Assembly: GCA_963703165.1 (NCBI GenBank)
Contig: OY969798.1
Location: forward strand, 3,472,001 to 3,536,000
From: JBQTKD01 sp963703165
Lineage (GTDB): Bacteria > Actinomycetota > Actinomycetes > Sporichthyales > Sporichthyaceae
Direction: 5' to 3'
Length of the DNA stretch: 64,000 nucleotides
Shown here: piece by piece, positions 34,368 to 43,026 of the stretch
Layout: each line of letters begins with the position of its first letter
Numbering within the stretch: the first letter of the stretch is position 1
Translations under genes and position numbers: made by a program
The notes under the pieces: generated by a model
Seen by the model: the letters and a program-made list of their open reading frames with translations, nothing else
What the model was told of the DNA's origin: nothing
The model's database searches: none

Positions 34368-34955
34368 ATGTCCGCCAGTTCGCCCCGCGACCAGATGGTC
34401 GAAGCCGCCAGCAGGCTCTTCGCCAAGCAGGGTTACCGCTCGACGACCATCCGCGGGATCGTCGACGAGTCCGGCGCGCCCTGGGGATCGCTGGCGCACT
34501 ACTGGCCCGGCGGCAAGGAGCAGATCGGCGTCGCGGCGATCCAGTTCGGCGATCAACGGGTCCGCGGCGCCATCGCCTTCTGCCTGGAGCGGGCCACCAG
34601 CCCGGGCGAGGCGGTCGCGCTGTATCTGGCGCTCGTGGGCGACGTCCTCGAGGACAGTGGGTGGGAGTCGGGTTGCCCGGTGACCACCGTCGCGCTCGAG
34701 GTGTCCTCCGACGGTTCGGCGGTGTCCGAGGCGTGCGTGGACGCGTTCAACGGTTGGGCCTCCGCGTGGGCGGCCGGCATCCGCGCCGCCGGCATCACGC
34801 CCGCCCGCGCCCGGGACCTCGCGACGACCGTCGTCGGCGGCACGGGGGGCGCGCTGATCCAGAGCCGTTTGCTGCGCACGAGGGTGCCGATGCGGCTCGC
34901 CGCGGAGACGTTACGCGCGCTCGTTGACGGCGGCACCGACGCGCCGACGAACTGA
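34368..34955 (+). CDS. TetR-family regulator (TetR_C_16/YcdC-like)
   Basis: A 195-residue regulator: DQMVEAASRLFAKQGYRSTTIRGIVDESGA then PWGSLAHYWPGGKEQIG is the HTH. The C-terminal part (GWESGCPVTTVALEVSSD; FNGWASAWAAGIRAAGI; VGGTGGALIQSRLLR) matches the LmrA/YxaF-like TetR group. It sits between one half-conserved and two well-conserved TA-rTACA palindromes and so probably controls itself and the FAD oxidoreductase at 35097. Confidence 0.88.
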   Translation: MSASSPRDQMVEAASRLFAKQGYRSTTIRGIVDESGAPWGSLAHYWPGGKEQIGVAAIQFGDQRVRGAIAFCLERATSPGEAVALYLALVGDVLEDSGWESGCPVTTVALEVSSDGSAVSEACVDAFNGWASAWAAGIRAAGITPARARDLATTVVGGTGGALIQSRLLRTRVPMRLAAETLRALVDGGTDAPTN

Positions 34956-35018
34956 TTTCGCACCTCTTAACCCACCGTCACTATTTCCGGCCGGATGAAT
35001 CGTCGTCCGGCCTGGCGC

Positions 35019-35070
35019 TAATACATCTGTATTGGTACGGTCGCAGCATTCGCTAGTACAGACGTACTAG
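35019..35070. promoter_or_regulatory. Two related palindromes upstream of the FAD oxidoreductase
   Basis: TAATACATCTGTATTGG (35019-35035, perfect core AATACA-TC-TGTATT) and CTAGTACAGACGTACTAG (35053-35070, seven-base arms) share CGCTA-R-TACA-N3-GTA-Y-T. Their centres are 35 bp apart, and the second ends 26 bases before the ATG at 35097. Likely operators of the adjacent TetR. Confidence 0.65.
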
Positions 35071-35096
35071 TTCGACCGAACCTCAGGAGTCCGCCC

Positions 35097-36827
35097 ATGA
35101 CCGCCAGTCAGCGATGGGACGTCATCGTCATCGGAGCCGGCCTGGCCGGTCTGACCGCGGGCGCATACCTGACCGCGGGCGGTAAGCGGACGTTGGTGCT
35201 CGAGTACGGCGACGTCGTCGGCGGGTCCACGCATGTCTTCCGCCGCCGCAACAAGTGGGAGTTCGACGTCGGCGTCCATCACCTCGGTAACCTCGGCCCG
35301 GACGGACACCTGCCGACCATCCTGCGTGGGCTGGGCCTGGACGATCGCATCGAGTTCCTGCCCATGGACCCGGACGGCTTCGAGATCTACCACCTGCCGG
35401 ACCTCGAGTTCGCGGCTCCGCGGGGTCTGGACCGCTACGAGGATCGACTCATCGCCTCGTTCCCGGCCGAGGAGCGCGGCATCCGTCGCTTCATGAAGGT
35501 GATGCGCCGGATCGGCGGCCCCTTGGACCGCGGTCGGACGCCCGCTTCCGTGCGCGGCCTCGTGGACTACGCGCTGCGGGCGCGTCTGCACGGTCGCTGG
35601 ACCCTGCTACCGCTGCAGAAGCTGTTCGACGCCTGCGGGCTGAGCCAACGTCTGCAGCTGCTCCTCTGCATGCCGAACGTCAGCTACGAGACCCCGCCTT
35701 CGCGCGCGCCGATCGCGATGCACGCTGCCTTCCTCTGGGACTTCGTGGAGCTCGGCCCGGGCTACCCCAAGGGCGGTGGCCAGATCTTCTCGGCGCATCT
35801 GACCGACGTCGTCCGCACGCACGGGGGCGAGGTGCGCACCAAGGCCCAGGTCTCGCGGATCCTCGTCGAGGGCGCACGGGTCACGGGCGTCGAGCTTGCG
35901 GACGGCGAGGTCCTCACCGCACCCGTGGTCGTGTCCAGTGCCGACCTCAAGCGCACGTTCCTGGACATGGTCGGCCGCGAGCATGTGAAGGCCCGGACCG
36001 CGAAGAAGATCGAGGGCGGCCGGATGGCGCTGCCCTGGTTCAACGCCTACATCGGCCTCGACGTGGACCTGCGGGGCCAGGTGCCCAACGCCGACCACTT
36101 CAGCTTCCCGACCTGGGACTCCTTCGAGGACCTCTTCACGATGATGGAGGGTCCGACCCGGCGCAGCGACGCGTGGCTGACGGACCTCGGCCGACGGCTG
36201 CCCGCCTACATCCACAGCTCGACGGTGAAGGACCCCGACAACCGGCACTACGCGCCGGCGGGGCACACCTCGCTGGAGGTGATGGTCCCGATCTCGGCGA
36301 ACTACGAGCTCTGGGGCGTGGAGCGCGGTCCGTTCGACGGTGGGGAGTACCGCCGCAACGAGCAGTACGTCGAGCTGAAGGAGCACCTCACCGACGTGAT
36401 GATCGCGCGGGCGGAGGAGGCGCTGCCGGGGCTGGTGAAGGATCACGTCGCCTGGCGGGAGGCCGGGACGCCGCTGACCCAGGAGCGCTACACCGCGCCC
36501 ACCGCGGGCACCGCGTACGGCCTGGAGATCGCCGTCGGCCAGTTCGCGCAGTTCGGCCGCTACGGCGTGCGCACCGAGATCGACGGACTGTTCCTCGCCG
36601 GCTCCAGCTGCACGTGGGGGCCAGGCGTCGAAGGCGTCATGCACAGCGGGATCTACGCGGCCTCCGCGATCCTCGGCCGGGACCTCTCGGCGGAGATCCG
36701 CGACGGGCTGGTGCTCGGTGATCGCTCGAAACTGACCCCGATCGATGCTGATTGGGATCCGCTGCGCGCCTCTCGGAACCTGGCCAAGCCAGGCTCCGGG
36801 GCCTCGATGGTGGCCGCTGAGGCGTGA
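35097..36827 (+). CDS. FAD-dependent oxidoreductase, phytoene desaturase/retinol saturase-like
   Basis: A 576-residue flavoprotein. The N-terminal FAD site is DVIVIGAGLAGLTAGAYLT, followed by YGDVVGGSTHVFRRRNKWEFDVGVHHLG, as in carotenoid desaturases and all-trans-retinol 13,14-reductase-like enzymes. The C-terminal FAD contact is IDGLFLAGSSCTWGPGVEGVMHSGIYAA. No signal peptide. With the carotenoid oxygenase nearby, an isoprenoid/apocarotenoid substrate is plausible but unproven. Controlled probably by the TetR operators just upstream. Confidence 0.85.
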   Translation: MTASQRWDVIVIGAGLAGLTAGAYLTAGGKRTLVLEYGDVVGGSTHVFRRRNKWEFDVGVHHLGNLGPDGHLPTILRGLGLDDRIEFLPMDPDGFEIYHLPDLEFAAPRGLDRYEDRLIASFPAEERGIRRFMKVMRRIGGPLDRGRTPASVRGLVDYALRARLHGRWTLLPLQKLFDACGLSQRLQLLLCMPNVSYETPPSRAPIAMHAAFLWDFVELGPGYPKGGGQIFSAHLTDVVRTHGGEVRTKAQVSRILVEGARVTGVELADGEVLTAPVVVSSADLKRTFLDMVGREHVKARTAKKIEGGRMALPWFNAYIGLDVDLRGQVPNADHFSFPTWDSFEDLFTMMEGPTRRSDAWLTDLGRRLPAYIHSSTVKDPDNRHYAPAGHTSLEVMVPISANYELWGVERGPFDGGEYRRNEQYVELKEHLTDVMIARAEEALPGLVKDHVAWREAGTPLTQERYTAPTAGTAYGLEIAVGQFAQFGRYGVRTEIDGLFLAGSSCTWGPGVEGVMHSGIYAASAILGRDLSAEIRDGLVLGDRSKLTPIDADWDPLRASRNLAKPGSGASMVAAEA

Positions 36828-37344
36828 TCTCTGTTCGAACGGCCCCGATTGTTTGTTTCCAACACTGACGGTGGGCGCCGCTGTGTTAATCGCCCCGTCA
36901 AGAGCCAAAAAAAGTTGTGATCCCGCCGTGACCTCCTGAGAGGCCGCTCGTTTGGGGTCTGCGACCCCCCTCGACCAGTGGTTGAGACTGCCCGTGGTGG
37001 GATGGACGGGCAGTTCAGGTTTAGCGGCAAACCCTCGCAGTTGCGTGCTTCCAGATCTAAAAGCCCCTGAATATGCTTGATCACAGACGCTCTGAGCAGC
37101 CGCTTTTACGATTCATGGAATTTGTATTTGAGGTGCCGCTCGGCGCGGCGTACGCGCCGCTGAGCGATGTCCGTTATGTGAGCTATTGCACTCTCAGATT
37201 CGCTCGAACATTCTCAGCTTCGGACGCCCAAGTCCGTGGTCAGTCACAACCCGATTGACCTTGTCCAACCACGTCGCTCCCGATCGGCGCGGTCCGCGCC
37301 CTACGCCCCGGTGCTCGTAGACATCCCACGAAGGGGAAACTTGT
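36828..37344. other. Long leader region before the molybdoenzyme operon
   Basis: 517 bases without a convincing gene, visibly lower in G+C than its surroundings. It holds a nine-pair hairpin ACTGCCCGT/ACGGGCAGT (36987-37014), which may end the upstream transcript. It also holds a 28-base imperfect palindrome centred on GCGTAC (37138-37165, 11 of 14 pairs). Shine-Dalgarno-like AAGGGG lies at 37332-37337. The length suggests a structured 5' leader or distal regulator sites; I recognise no known riboswitch. Confidence 0.5.
36987..37014. terminator. Nine-pair hairpin in the long leader region
   Basis: ACTGCCCGT (36987-36995) pairs perfectly with ACGGGCAGT (37006-37014) over a ten-base loop. It is 160 bases past the FAD oxidoreductase stop; no T-tract follows. 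Confidence 0.5.
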
Positions 37345-39858
37345 ATGCCCCCCAAGGACAGTTTCGAAGCTAGTAACGCCCAGCCCGACCCGTCCGCCTA
37401 CACCCACACCTCGGACGGCTCTCCCACTCTCGTGGACCCCAACCCCCGTCGCGCCGAAGGCACCAGCCGACGCAGCTTCGTGGGCTACGTGCTCGCAGGC
37501 TCGTCGCTGATCGTCGCCGGCCGGTACGTCACCGACGCGGACTCTGCCGCCGCGGCTGACGGTTCCGGCGTCGGCGGCCCTGCCGCCGCCCCGACGGACC
37601 GCCTCGCCTCCCGCAGACTGCACACGAGCGGCGACGCCTCGCCGATCCTGAGCAACGACCTGCCGGCGGACTACTACGACTTCATGGACTTCATGCGGGA
37701 GCAGACGCGCGCCGTCACCCCGCTGCTGACCCTGGAGCTCACGCCGCAGGGCCGCGTGCACTTCGACATGCCGCGTTGCGAGGTCGGCCAGAGCATCGAG
37801 AGTGGATGCGCGCAGATCATCGCCGACCAGCTCGACATGAACTACGACCACGTGGACATCACGCAGTCGAAGGCTCGCGTCGACCTCGCTGACGCCCAGC
37901 TCACCGGTGGGTCGTCCTCGACCTTCTCGCTGTGGGAGCCGCTCCGCGAGCTCAGTGAACTGATCCGCCAGAAGGTCATCGGCGCAGCCGCGAAGGAGTG
38001 GGGCGTCTCTGCGGACAAGCTCCACACCCGTGACGGCCACGTCTACGGTCCTCGCGGCATGAAGGCCAGCTACGGCTCCATGGCGAGCCTCGCTGCCTCC
38101 GCGCAGAACGAGTTCGTCGGCGCACTCCTCAACGCTGCGGTCGGTCCGCCGAAGCGCACCGTCATCGGCAAGTCGGTGGCCCGTAAGGACATCAAGGACA
38201 TCGTCACCGGTAAAAAGGTGTTCGCGATGGACCTCGACATCCCCGGCGCCCTGCCGACGATGTTGGCCCGTCCGCCGCAGATCAACGGCACGGTCGAGTC
38301 GATCAACAACGAGTCCAAGATCAAGAGCATGCCGGGCGTCACCCACGTCGCGGTGATCGACGGCGCGCTTCGCGGTCAGGTTGTGGCCGTGCGGGCGAAG
38401 ACCTTCGGCCAGTGCGTCGACGCCATCCGCAAGCTCGACGTCACGTGGGGCCCCGGCACCACCGGCAAGGTCAACTCCGACGACATGCTCAAGGCTGTCG
38501 ACGCGGCTCTGCTCCCGATGGATCCGGCCCCCCCGGGCGCCGAGGTCATCGAGAACAAGTACACGTTCCACTACCGCGTCTCGGGTCCGCTGGAGCCGAA
38601 CGCCGCGGTCGCGGACGTCAAGGCGGACTCGGCTGAGGTCTGGGGCGCTTCGAAGATCCCCGGCACTCCGCTGTCGATGATCGCTGAAGAGCTGGGCCTG
38701 CCGATCGACAAGGTCACCCTCAACGTGACCTACGGCGGTGGCTCGTTCGGCACCACGCTGCACGGCGACCGTCTCATCGAGGCCGCTCGCGCATCGAAGG
38801 CCTTCGGTGCGCCGGTGCGCCTCATGTGGCACCGCACCGACCAGGTTCGCGCCGGTCGCGAGCACCCGGGCTCGGTCTCGCACTGCCGGGCGACCAAGGT
38901 CGGCAACAGCATCACGAGCTTCACCCAGTGGCACGCCTCCTCGGCCTGCGACTTCACCCACAGCGCGGGCGACATCATCTCCGGTCGCATGATGAAGAAG
39001 GACCCGAGCCGGTACTGGGCCAACACCTCGATCACCGACTGGTTCTACCAAATCGTCACCTCGGTCCCGTACAACTTCGGACCGACCCGTACCGCTCTGA
39101 CCGAGGCCTTCGAGTACGACTACGTGCCCACCGGCCCGGTGCGCAACGTGTACTCGCCGGACGTCGCCGTGGCTCGCGAGCTCCTCGTCGAGGACATGGC
39201 CAAGTCGTTCGGCATGGACGGCTACCAGTTCCGTCGCGCATTTGCGAAGGACGAGCACGTGGTCGCCGTTCTCGATGCGGTTGCCAAGGCCGGTAACTGG
39301 GGCCGCAAGATGCCCAAGGGCATGGCGCAGGCCATCGGCATCCACGGCGAGTACAAGTGCCAGACCGCTTGCCTCGTCGAGATCGACAACCGCCCGCGTG
39401 TCCGTAAGGACCGCGAGCTGAACGGCTGGGTCGGCCCGCGCATCACCAAGGCCGTCTTCGCCATCTCCATGGGCATCCCGATGAACCCGGACATCTGCAA
39501 GGCCCAGGCAATGGGCGGCATGATGGACGGCTTCGCCCACGCGTTCAGCGAGGTCTGTGACTGGCAGGACGGTCTGCCGATCCAGGGCGGCTGGGACGAC
39601 TACGGATGGACCCGTCACTGGGACTGCCCGACCGACTTCCAGGCGATCATCATCGACAAGGGCTCCTCGGTGCCCAGCGGTACCGGCGAGATCGGTAACG
39701 GGGCCGGCTTCGCCGCCGCCGCGATCGCGCTCCAGAACGTTCTGGGCAAGAAGGTCACCACGCTCCCGGTGTTCCTCCGCGACCCGAACCTGGTGCAGCC
39801 TTCGATCCCGAAGGTTCCGTCCATTCCGCAGAGCCCGACTCGCGCCCTTCCCGCCTGA
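37345..39858 (+). CDS. Tat-exported molybdopterin hydroxylase large subunit
   Basis: An 837-residue member of the xanthine dehydrogenase family, molybdenum-cofactor subunit, closest in plan to isoquinoline 1-oxidoreductase beta-type proteins. A twin-arginine signal, TSRRSFVGYVLAGSSLIVAG, begins at residue 40, so the enzyme is exported folded. The molybdopterin regions include VTYGGGSFGTTLHGDRLIEAA and the active-site stretch GTGEIGNGAGFAAAAIAL with the conserved Glu. Four-domain length is normal for this class. Next gene is its [2Fe-2S] partner, which lacks a signal and would be carried out in the complex. Substrate, perhaps an aldehyde or N-heterocycle, is unknown. Confidence 0.88.
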   Translation: MPPKDSFEASNAQPDPSAYTHTSDGSPTLVDPNPRRAEGTSRRSFVGYVLAGSSLIVAGRYVTDADSAAAADGSGVGGPAAAPTDRLASRRLHTSGDASPILSNDLPADYYDFMDFMREQTRAVTPLLTLELTPQGRVHFDMPRCEVGQSIESGCAQIIADQLDMNYDHVDITQSKARVDLADAQLTGGSSSTFSLWEPLRELSELIRQKVIGAAAKEWGVSADKLHTRDGHVYGPRGMKASYGSMASLAASAQNEFVGALLNAAVGPPKRTVIGKSVARKDIKDIVTGKKVFAMDLDIPGALPTMLARPPQINGTVESINNESKIKSMPGVTHVAVIDGALRGQVVAVRAKTFGQCVDAIRKLDVTWGPGTTGKVNSDDMLKAVDAALLPMDPAPPGAEVIENKYTFHYRVSGPLEPNAAVADVKADSAEVWGASKIPGTPLSMIAEELGLPIDKVTLNVTYGGGSFGTTLHGDRLIEAARASKAFGAPVRLMWHRTDQVRAGREHPGSVSHCRATKVGNSITSFTQWHASSACDFTHSAGDIISGRMMKKDPSRYWANTSITDWFYQIVTSVPYNFGPTRTALTEAFEYDYVPTGPVRNVYSPDVAVARELLVEDMAKSFGMDGYQFRRAFAKDEHVVAVLDAVAKAGNWGRKMPKGMAQAIGIHGEYKCQTACLVEIDNRPRVRKDRELNGWVGPRITKAVFAISMGIPMNPDICKAQAMGGMMDGFAHAFSEVCDWQDGLPIQGGWDDYGWTRHWDCPTDFQAIIIDKGSSVPSGTGEIGNGAGFAAAAIALQNVLGKKVTTLPVFLRDPNLVQPSIPKVPSIPQSPTRALPA

Positions 39859-39888
39859 CCTTCTTACGCATAAGAAAGGAGTTTCCTC

Positions 39889-40368
39889 GTGCCTAACCAC
39901 TCGTTCATCCTGAACGGCAAGAAGGTCAGCGTCGACGTCGAGGACGACGTCCGCCTCCTCTGGGTGCTGCGTGACGTGCTGAAGGTCAACGGCCCCAAGT
40001 ACGGCTGCGGTATCGGTGAGTGTTATGCCTGCACGTCGCACATCAACGGCAAGGCATTCAACCCGTGCTCCGTCTCGGTGAAGTACATCAAGTCGACCGA
40101 CCGGATCACCACGATCGAAGGTTTGGCTGACACCCACAAGGCCGCGGGTCTGCACCCGGTCCAGAACGCTTGGATCAAGCACTCCGTGCCGCAGTGCGGT
40201 TACTGCCAGCCCGGCCAGATCATGTCGGCCTCCGCGCTCATCGCCCAGGCGAAGAAGGAAAAGCGCAAGGTGACCGACGCGGATATCGATCAGATCCGCA
40301 ACGTCTGCCGGTGCAACACCTACCCGCGTATCCGCGAAGCCATCAAGGATGCCGCGAAGCACATGTAG
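39889..40368 (+). CDS. [2Fe-2S] subunit of molybdopterin hydroxylase
   Basis: A 159-residue protein with both iron-sulfur clusters of the xanthine dehydrogenase small subunit. The plant-type cluster uses C40, C45, C48 and C60 (YGCGIGECYACT, then NPC). The second uses C103, C106, C140 and C142 (PQCGYCQPGQ, then VCRC). No Tat or Sec signal, so it is presumed to be exported bound to the large subunit. GTG 39889 has AAAGGAG upstream. It passes electrons from the molybdenum site to an external acceptor, perhaps the nearby Rieske proteins. Followed by repeats and a strong terminator. Confidence 0.92.
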   Translation: MPNHSFILNGKKVSVDVEDDVRLLWVLRDVLKVNGPKYGCGIGECYACTSHINGKAFNPCSVSVKYIKSTDRITTIEGLADTHKAAGLHPVQNAWIKHSVPQCGYCQPGQIMSASALIAQAKKEKRKVTDADIDQIRNVCRCNTYPRIREAIKDAAKHM

Positions 40369-40370
40369 TT

Positions 40371-40404
40371 CTCGCTATGCGTAGCTAGAACTCGCTAGGC
40401 GTAG
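40371..40404. repeat. Direct repeat of 14 bases with 20-base period
   Basis: CTCGCTATGCGTAG (40371-40384) and CTCGCTAGGCGTAG (40391-40404) differ at one base and sit between the operon stop and its terminator. Function unknown. Confidence 0.6.
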
Positions 40405-40405
40405 A

Positions 40406-40440
40406 CGAGGGCCCGGCCGATGAATTTGGCCGGGCCCTCG
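40406..40440 (+). terminator. Terminator of the molybdoenzyme operon
   Basis: CGAGGGCCCGGCC and GGCCGGGCCCTCG form a perfect 13-bp stem with a nine-base loop, 37 bases after the stop. Very stable; no clear T-tract. Confidence 0.85.
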
Positions 40441-40575
40441 CCCCGTGTGGGGGCTCGTCTTGTGGGGGGTCTCCGCGTTAGCCTTCGGCTGCAGCGCTGT
40501 TTCGGGCCCTTCGCCACGGGGCACTACACAAAGACAGCGACGGCTCGGTGCAAGGGCAACGGAAGGCAGTGCGTA

Positions 40576-41715
40576 ATGGCCGCGATCCCTCTTGGTAACG
40601 ACCCGAGCTGCTTGGCGACTCGGCGCATTGCGTTGAGAGCAGCCGCGGTGACAGCCACCGGCGCAGCCCTGACGATGATGCTGGCGGGGGCTGCCATCCC
40701 AGCGTCCGCAGCTCAGACCACCGGCCAGGCGAGAGGCGAATGCAGCGCCCCCTCGGTGCTCGGCAGCGTCAGCTGCGTCTATCTCAATCCCACGGACAAC
40801 TACGTGCTGCGCGTTCCGGCCGGCGTCACTGAGTTGCACATCGAGGCTCGTGGCGCGGGCGGTGGCAGCGGCGGAACGATCGATTCCGTTCGACACGCCC
40901 CCGAGGGAGGTCTCGGAGGGTTGGTCTCGGGGGACTTCCCGGTCTCCGGCGGTGATGTCCTGCGCGTGCTCGTCGGTGGCCGCGGCAGTGACGGGGAGGG
41001 TATGCGCCCGGGTATCGGCGGACTGAACGGTGGCGGCGTCGGCGGCGCAGGCGCGCTGGGCGGCGGTGGTGGCGGCGGCGCTTCGAGCGTGCGCCTGAAC
41101 GGCAAGGACATTGCGTCACGCATCCTGGTCGCCGGTGGCGGCGGGGGCGCCGGCGGTGCCATGGCATCGACAGCGGTGGCGTCCGCCCGTGGCGGCGCCG
41201 GTGGCGGCGAGCACGGTGGGAACGGAAGCGGTGACGTCGTTGGTAAGGGCGGTATCGGCGCGACTGGACCGTCGGGCGGCGCCGGCCTGAGAAGGCCCAC
41301 CGGCCTGGACGGCCACAGCGGCTATGACGAGAACTGGGGCGGCGGCGGCGGCGAAGGCGGCTACGGCGCCTCGGACAAGTTCAAGCTCAAGCGTTCTGGC
41401 ACCTGGGCCTCGTACCCGGTCGGTGCCGGCGGCGGCGGCGGCGGCTACGCCGGTGGCAGTGGCGGTGCCGCAGGTCCGATGGTCGGCGGTGGTGGCGGCG
41501 GTGGCAGCGGCATGGTGGCAACCTCGGCCTTGGCGCCGAGCGTGGCTCGCCTCGGCTCGGCCGAACTGCTGAACGGCGGCACGGGGCGCGCCGAGGACGG
41601 GCAGGTCATCATCACCTACCAACTCCCCACTTCGGACCGCCAGGACCGCTCTGAGTCCCTGATTGCCCCGGTCTGGACTTCCGGTGCGACCTCCAACGGT
41701 CGCGAAGACGTCTGA
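40576..41715 (+). CDS. Secreted glycine-rich protein
   Basis: About 379 residues from ATG 40576 (GGAAGG upstream). A twin-arginine-like signal, TRRIALRAAAVTATGAALTM, ends near ASAA. After a short Cys-containing stretch (GECSAPSVLGSVSCVYLNPT) comes VPAGVTELHIEARGAGGGSGG and long Gly runs up to GGGGGGGASS and VGGGGGGGSG, ending DGQVIITYQLPT. This order of strand, glycine helices and final VIITY strand matches bacterial proteins resembling the ALK receptor glycine-rich domain, rather than PE_PGRS proteins, which need a PE domain. Surface role likely, function unknown. Between the molybdoenzyme and Rieske genes. Confidence 0.75.
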   Translation: MAAIPLGNDPSCLATRRIALRAAAVTATGAALTMMLAGAAIPASAAQTTGQARGECSAPSVLGSVSCVYLNPTDNYVLRVPAGVTELHIEARGAGGGSGGTIDSVRHAPEGGLGGLVSGDFPVSGGDVLRVLVGGRGSDGEGMRPGIGGLNGGGVGGAGALGGGGGGGASSVRLNGKDIASRILVAGGGGGAGGAMASTAVASARGGAGGGEHGGNGSGDVVGKGGIGATGPSGGAGLRRPTGLDGHSGYDENWGGGGGEGGYGASDKFKLKRSGTWASYPVGAGGGGGGYAGGSGGAAGPMVGGGGGGGSGMVATSALAPSVARLGSAELLNGGTGRAEDGQVIITYQLPTSDRQDRSESLIAPVWTSGATSNGREDV

Positions 41716-41920
41716 CGCGCCGCTAGAGGCTTCATCCGAAGCGGGCGAGCCGACCTCGGTTCGCCCGCTTTGTGGCGTCGGCAACTGCCTCTGACGGTGT
41801 CGGCCGGTCGTCGCATTGTTGTGTCCGCTGGGCGGCCATTGTGATGAAAACTCAGTTGCCGACCAGGGCAATTGTTATCGTTTGCGTGTCTTTCCTCGCA
41901 CTGGAAGGAAACATCCCGAG

Positions 41921-42367
41921 ATGCCCGAAACGCCCGAAATTGCAGATGATCACGAGCCCTCCAGGCGGAGGGTGCTGCGTGGTGCTGCGATCGCCGCTGC
42001 GGCGAGCATCCCGTTGCTCGCCTCGCCGGCCTCCGCAAGCACCGAGTCAGCGTCCCCGATGGGGAAAAAGCCGAAGGGTAAGCCCATCGGGTCGACCAAG
42101 GACGTCCCGGTCGGCAGCGGGAAATACTTCGAGAAGGACTCGGTGGTCGTCACCCAGCCGAAGAAGGGCAAGTTCGTCGGCTTCATGGCCACCTGCACGC
42201 ACGCGAATTGCCCTGTCTCGAACTTCAAGACAAAGGGCAAGATGATCTGCGACTGCCACAACGGGGAGTTCTCGATCGAGGACGGGAAGCCCATCAAGGG
42301 GCCGGCCCGACGGCCGCTGAACCCGCAGAAGATCGTCGTGGTGAAGGACAAGATCTACAAGGCCTGA
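41921..42367 (+). CDS. Tat-signal Rieske [2Fe-2S] protein
   Basis: A 148-residue exported Rieske protein from ATG 41921. The signal EPSRRRVLRGAAIAAAASIP is twin-arginine type with cleavage near ASAS. The Rieske pair is CTHANC (Cys92, His94) and CDCHNGEF (Cys110 and/or Cys112 with His113), the usual C-x-H and C-x-x-H arrangement with 16-odd residues between. It would sit outside the membrane as a one-electron carrier. Convergent with the DUF2231/Rieske operon. A likely partner of the upstream molybdoenzyme, by position. Confidence 0.88.
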   Translation: MPETPEIADDHEPSRRRVLRGAAIAAAASIPLLASPASASTESASPMGKKPKGKPIGSTKDVPVGSGKYFEKDSVVVTQPKKGKFVGFMATCTHANCPVSNFKTKGKMICDCHNGEFSIEDGKPIKGPARRPLNPQKIVVVKDKIYKA

Positions 42368-42378
42368 CCGCCCGTCAG
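42364..42378. terminator. Mini-hairpin CTGAC-CGCCC-GTCAG
   Basis: Five perfect pairs and a five-base loop; the left arm contains the Rieske stop codon (42365-42367). Same plan as those at 31333 and 51230. Confidence 0.4.
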
Positions 42379-42395
42379 ACCTGGCTCGTGGCGCA

Positions 42396-42444
42396 CATGA
42401 CAAAGCCCCACCCTCCGGACCACGGAGAGTGGGGCTTCGTCATG
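42396..42444. terminator. Bidirectional terminator
   Basis: Arms 42396-42417 and 42423-42444 pair over 22 positions with two non-Watson-Crick pairs and a five-base loop (CATGACAAAGCCCCACCCTCCG is the left arm in part). It separates the Rieske gene from the DUF2231 gene, and serves both strands. Confidence 0.85.
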
Positions 42445-42486
42445 TCCAGGAGCCGACCAGGCGAGGGGGAGCCTCCCGAGGAGGCG

Positions 42487-42984
42487 TCACTTGTTCGCCT
42501 CGGCCCGTTGCTCGTTGCCGCTGTCGACGAACTCTTTCCAGTGCGACTCCGAGCCCGTGTGCCCGGCCCGGTAGGAGAACCAGAGCGACGTGACGGCCAG
42601 TGCCGCCACGATCCCGCCCAGCGCCAGCATCGCCGCGGGTGCTTTGGCGCCGAGAGGCTGGGCGGCCCACATGACCATCGTCGCGATCGTCGTCGCCAAC
42701 ATGATCCACACCAGGGTGCGGCCGAGCGACTCGTGATCGAACTTCGGGGTCGAGGTGTCGCCCAGTTCTCGATACCGGTCCATGAGGTCCTCGCCGGCAC
42801 GCAGGGTGACGAAGGCCATCGCCAGTAGCCCGATGTTCCCGATCGCCAGCAGCGCCAGGTACTTCTCCCGGAAGGGCTTGTACAGCGCAACGGCGATGGT
42901 CGCTGTCGCACCGATCGGGATCAACACGACCGCGAAGTGCGACACCAGGATGTGGATCGGCAGACCCGTGAAGGTGTCGAACAC
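42487..42984 (-). CDS. DUF2231 four-helix membrane protein
   Basis: A 165-residue integral membrane protein with four hydrophobic segments and the DUF2231 pattern: MFDTFTGLPIHILVSHFAVV (paired His residues in helix 1), YLALLAIGNIGLLAMAFVTLRAGED, then two more helices including MVMWAAQPLGAKAPAAMLAL. The conserved membrane histidines hint at heme binding, unproven. In other actinomycetes this domain occurs with or fused to Rieske domains, supporting a role as electron carrier across the membrane for the Rieske gene directly upstream (43027-43734), 42 bases away. Confidence 0.8.
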   Translation of the reverse strand: MFDTFTGLPIHILVSHFAVVLIPIGATATIAVALYKPFREKYLALLAIGNIGLLAMAFVTLRAGEDLMDRYRELGDTSTPKFDHESLGRTLVWIMLATTIATMVMWAAQPLGAKAPAAMLALGGIVAALAVTSLWFSYRAGHTGSESHWKEFVDSGNEQRAEANK

Positions 42985-43026
42985 TGACGAACTCCTAACG
43001 GTCGAATTGCGGCGAGGTACGGGTGA

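Noticed and set aside
37240..40362. A 1040-codon open frame antisense to the molybdoenzyme genes
   Set aside because: It lacks any family motif, is full of valine/arginine/aspartate runs typical of reverse reading of G+C-rich genes, and the sense strand encodes two clearly conserved proteins.
40576..41715. PE_PGRS-type mycobacterial antigen
   Set aside because: No PE domain; the signal and final beta strand fit a different glycine-rich family.
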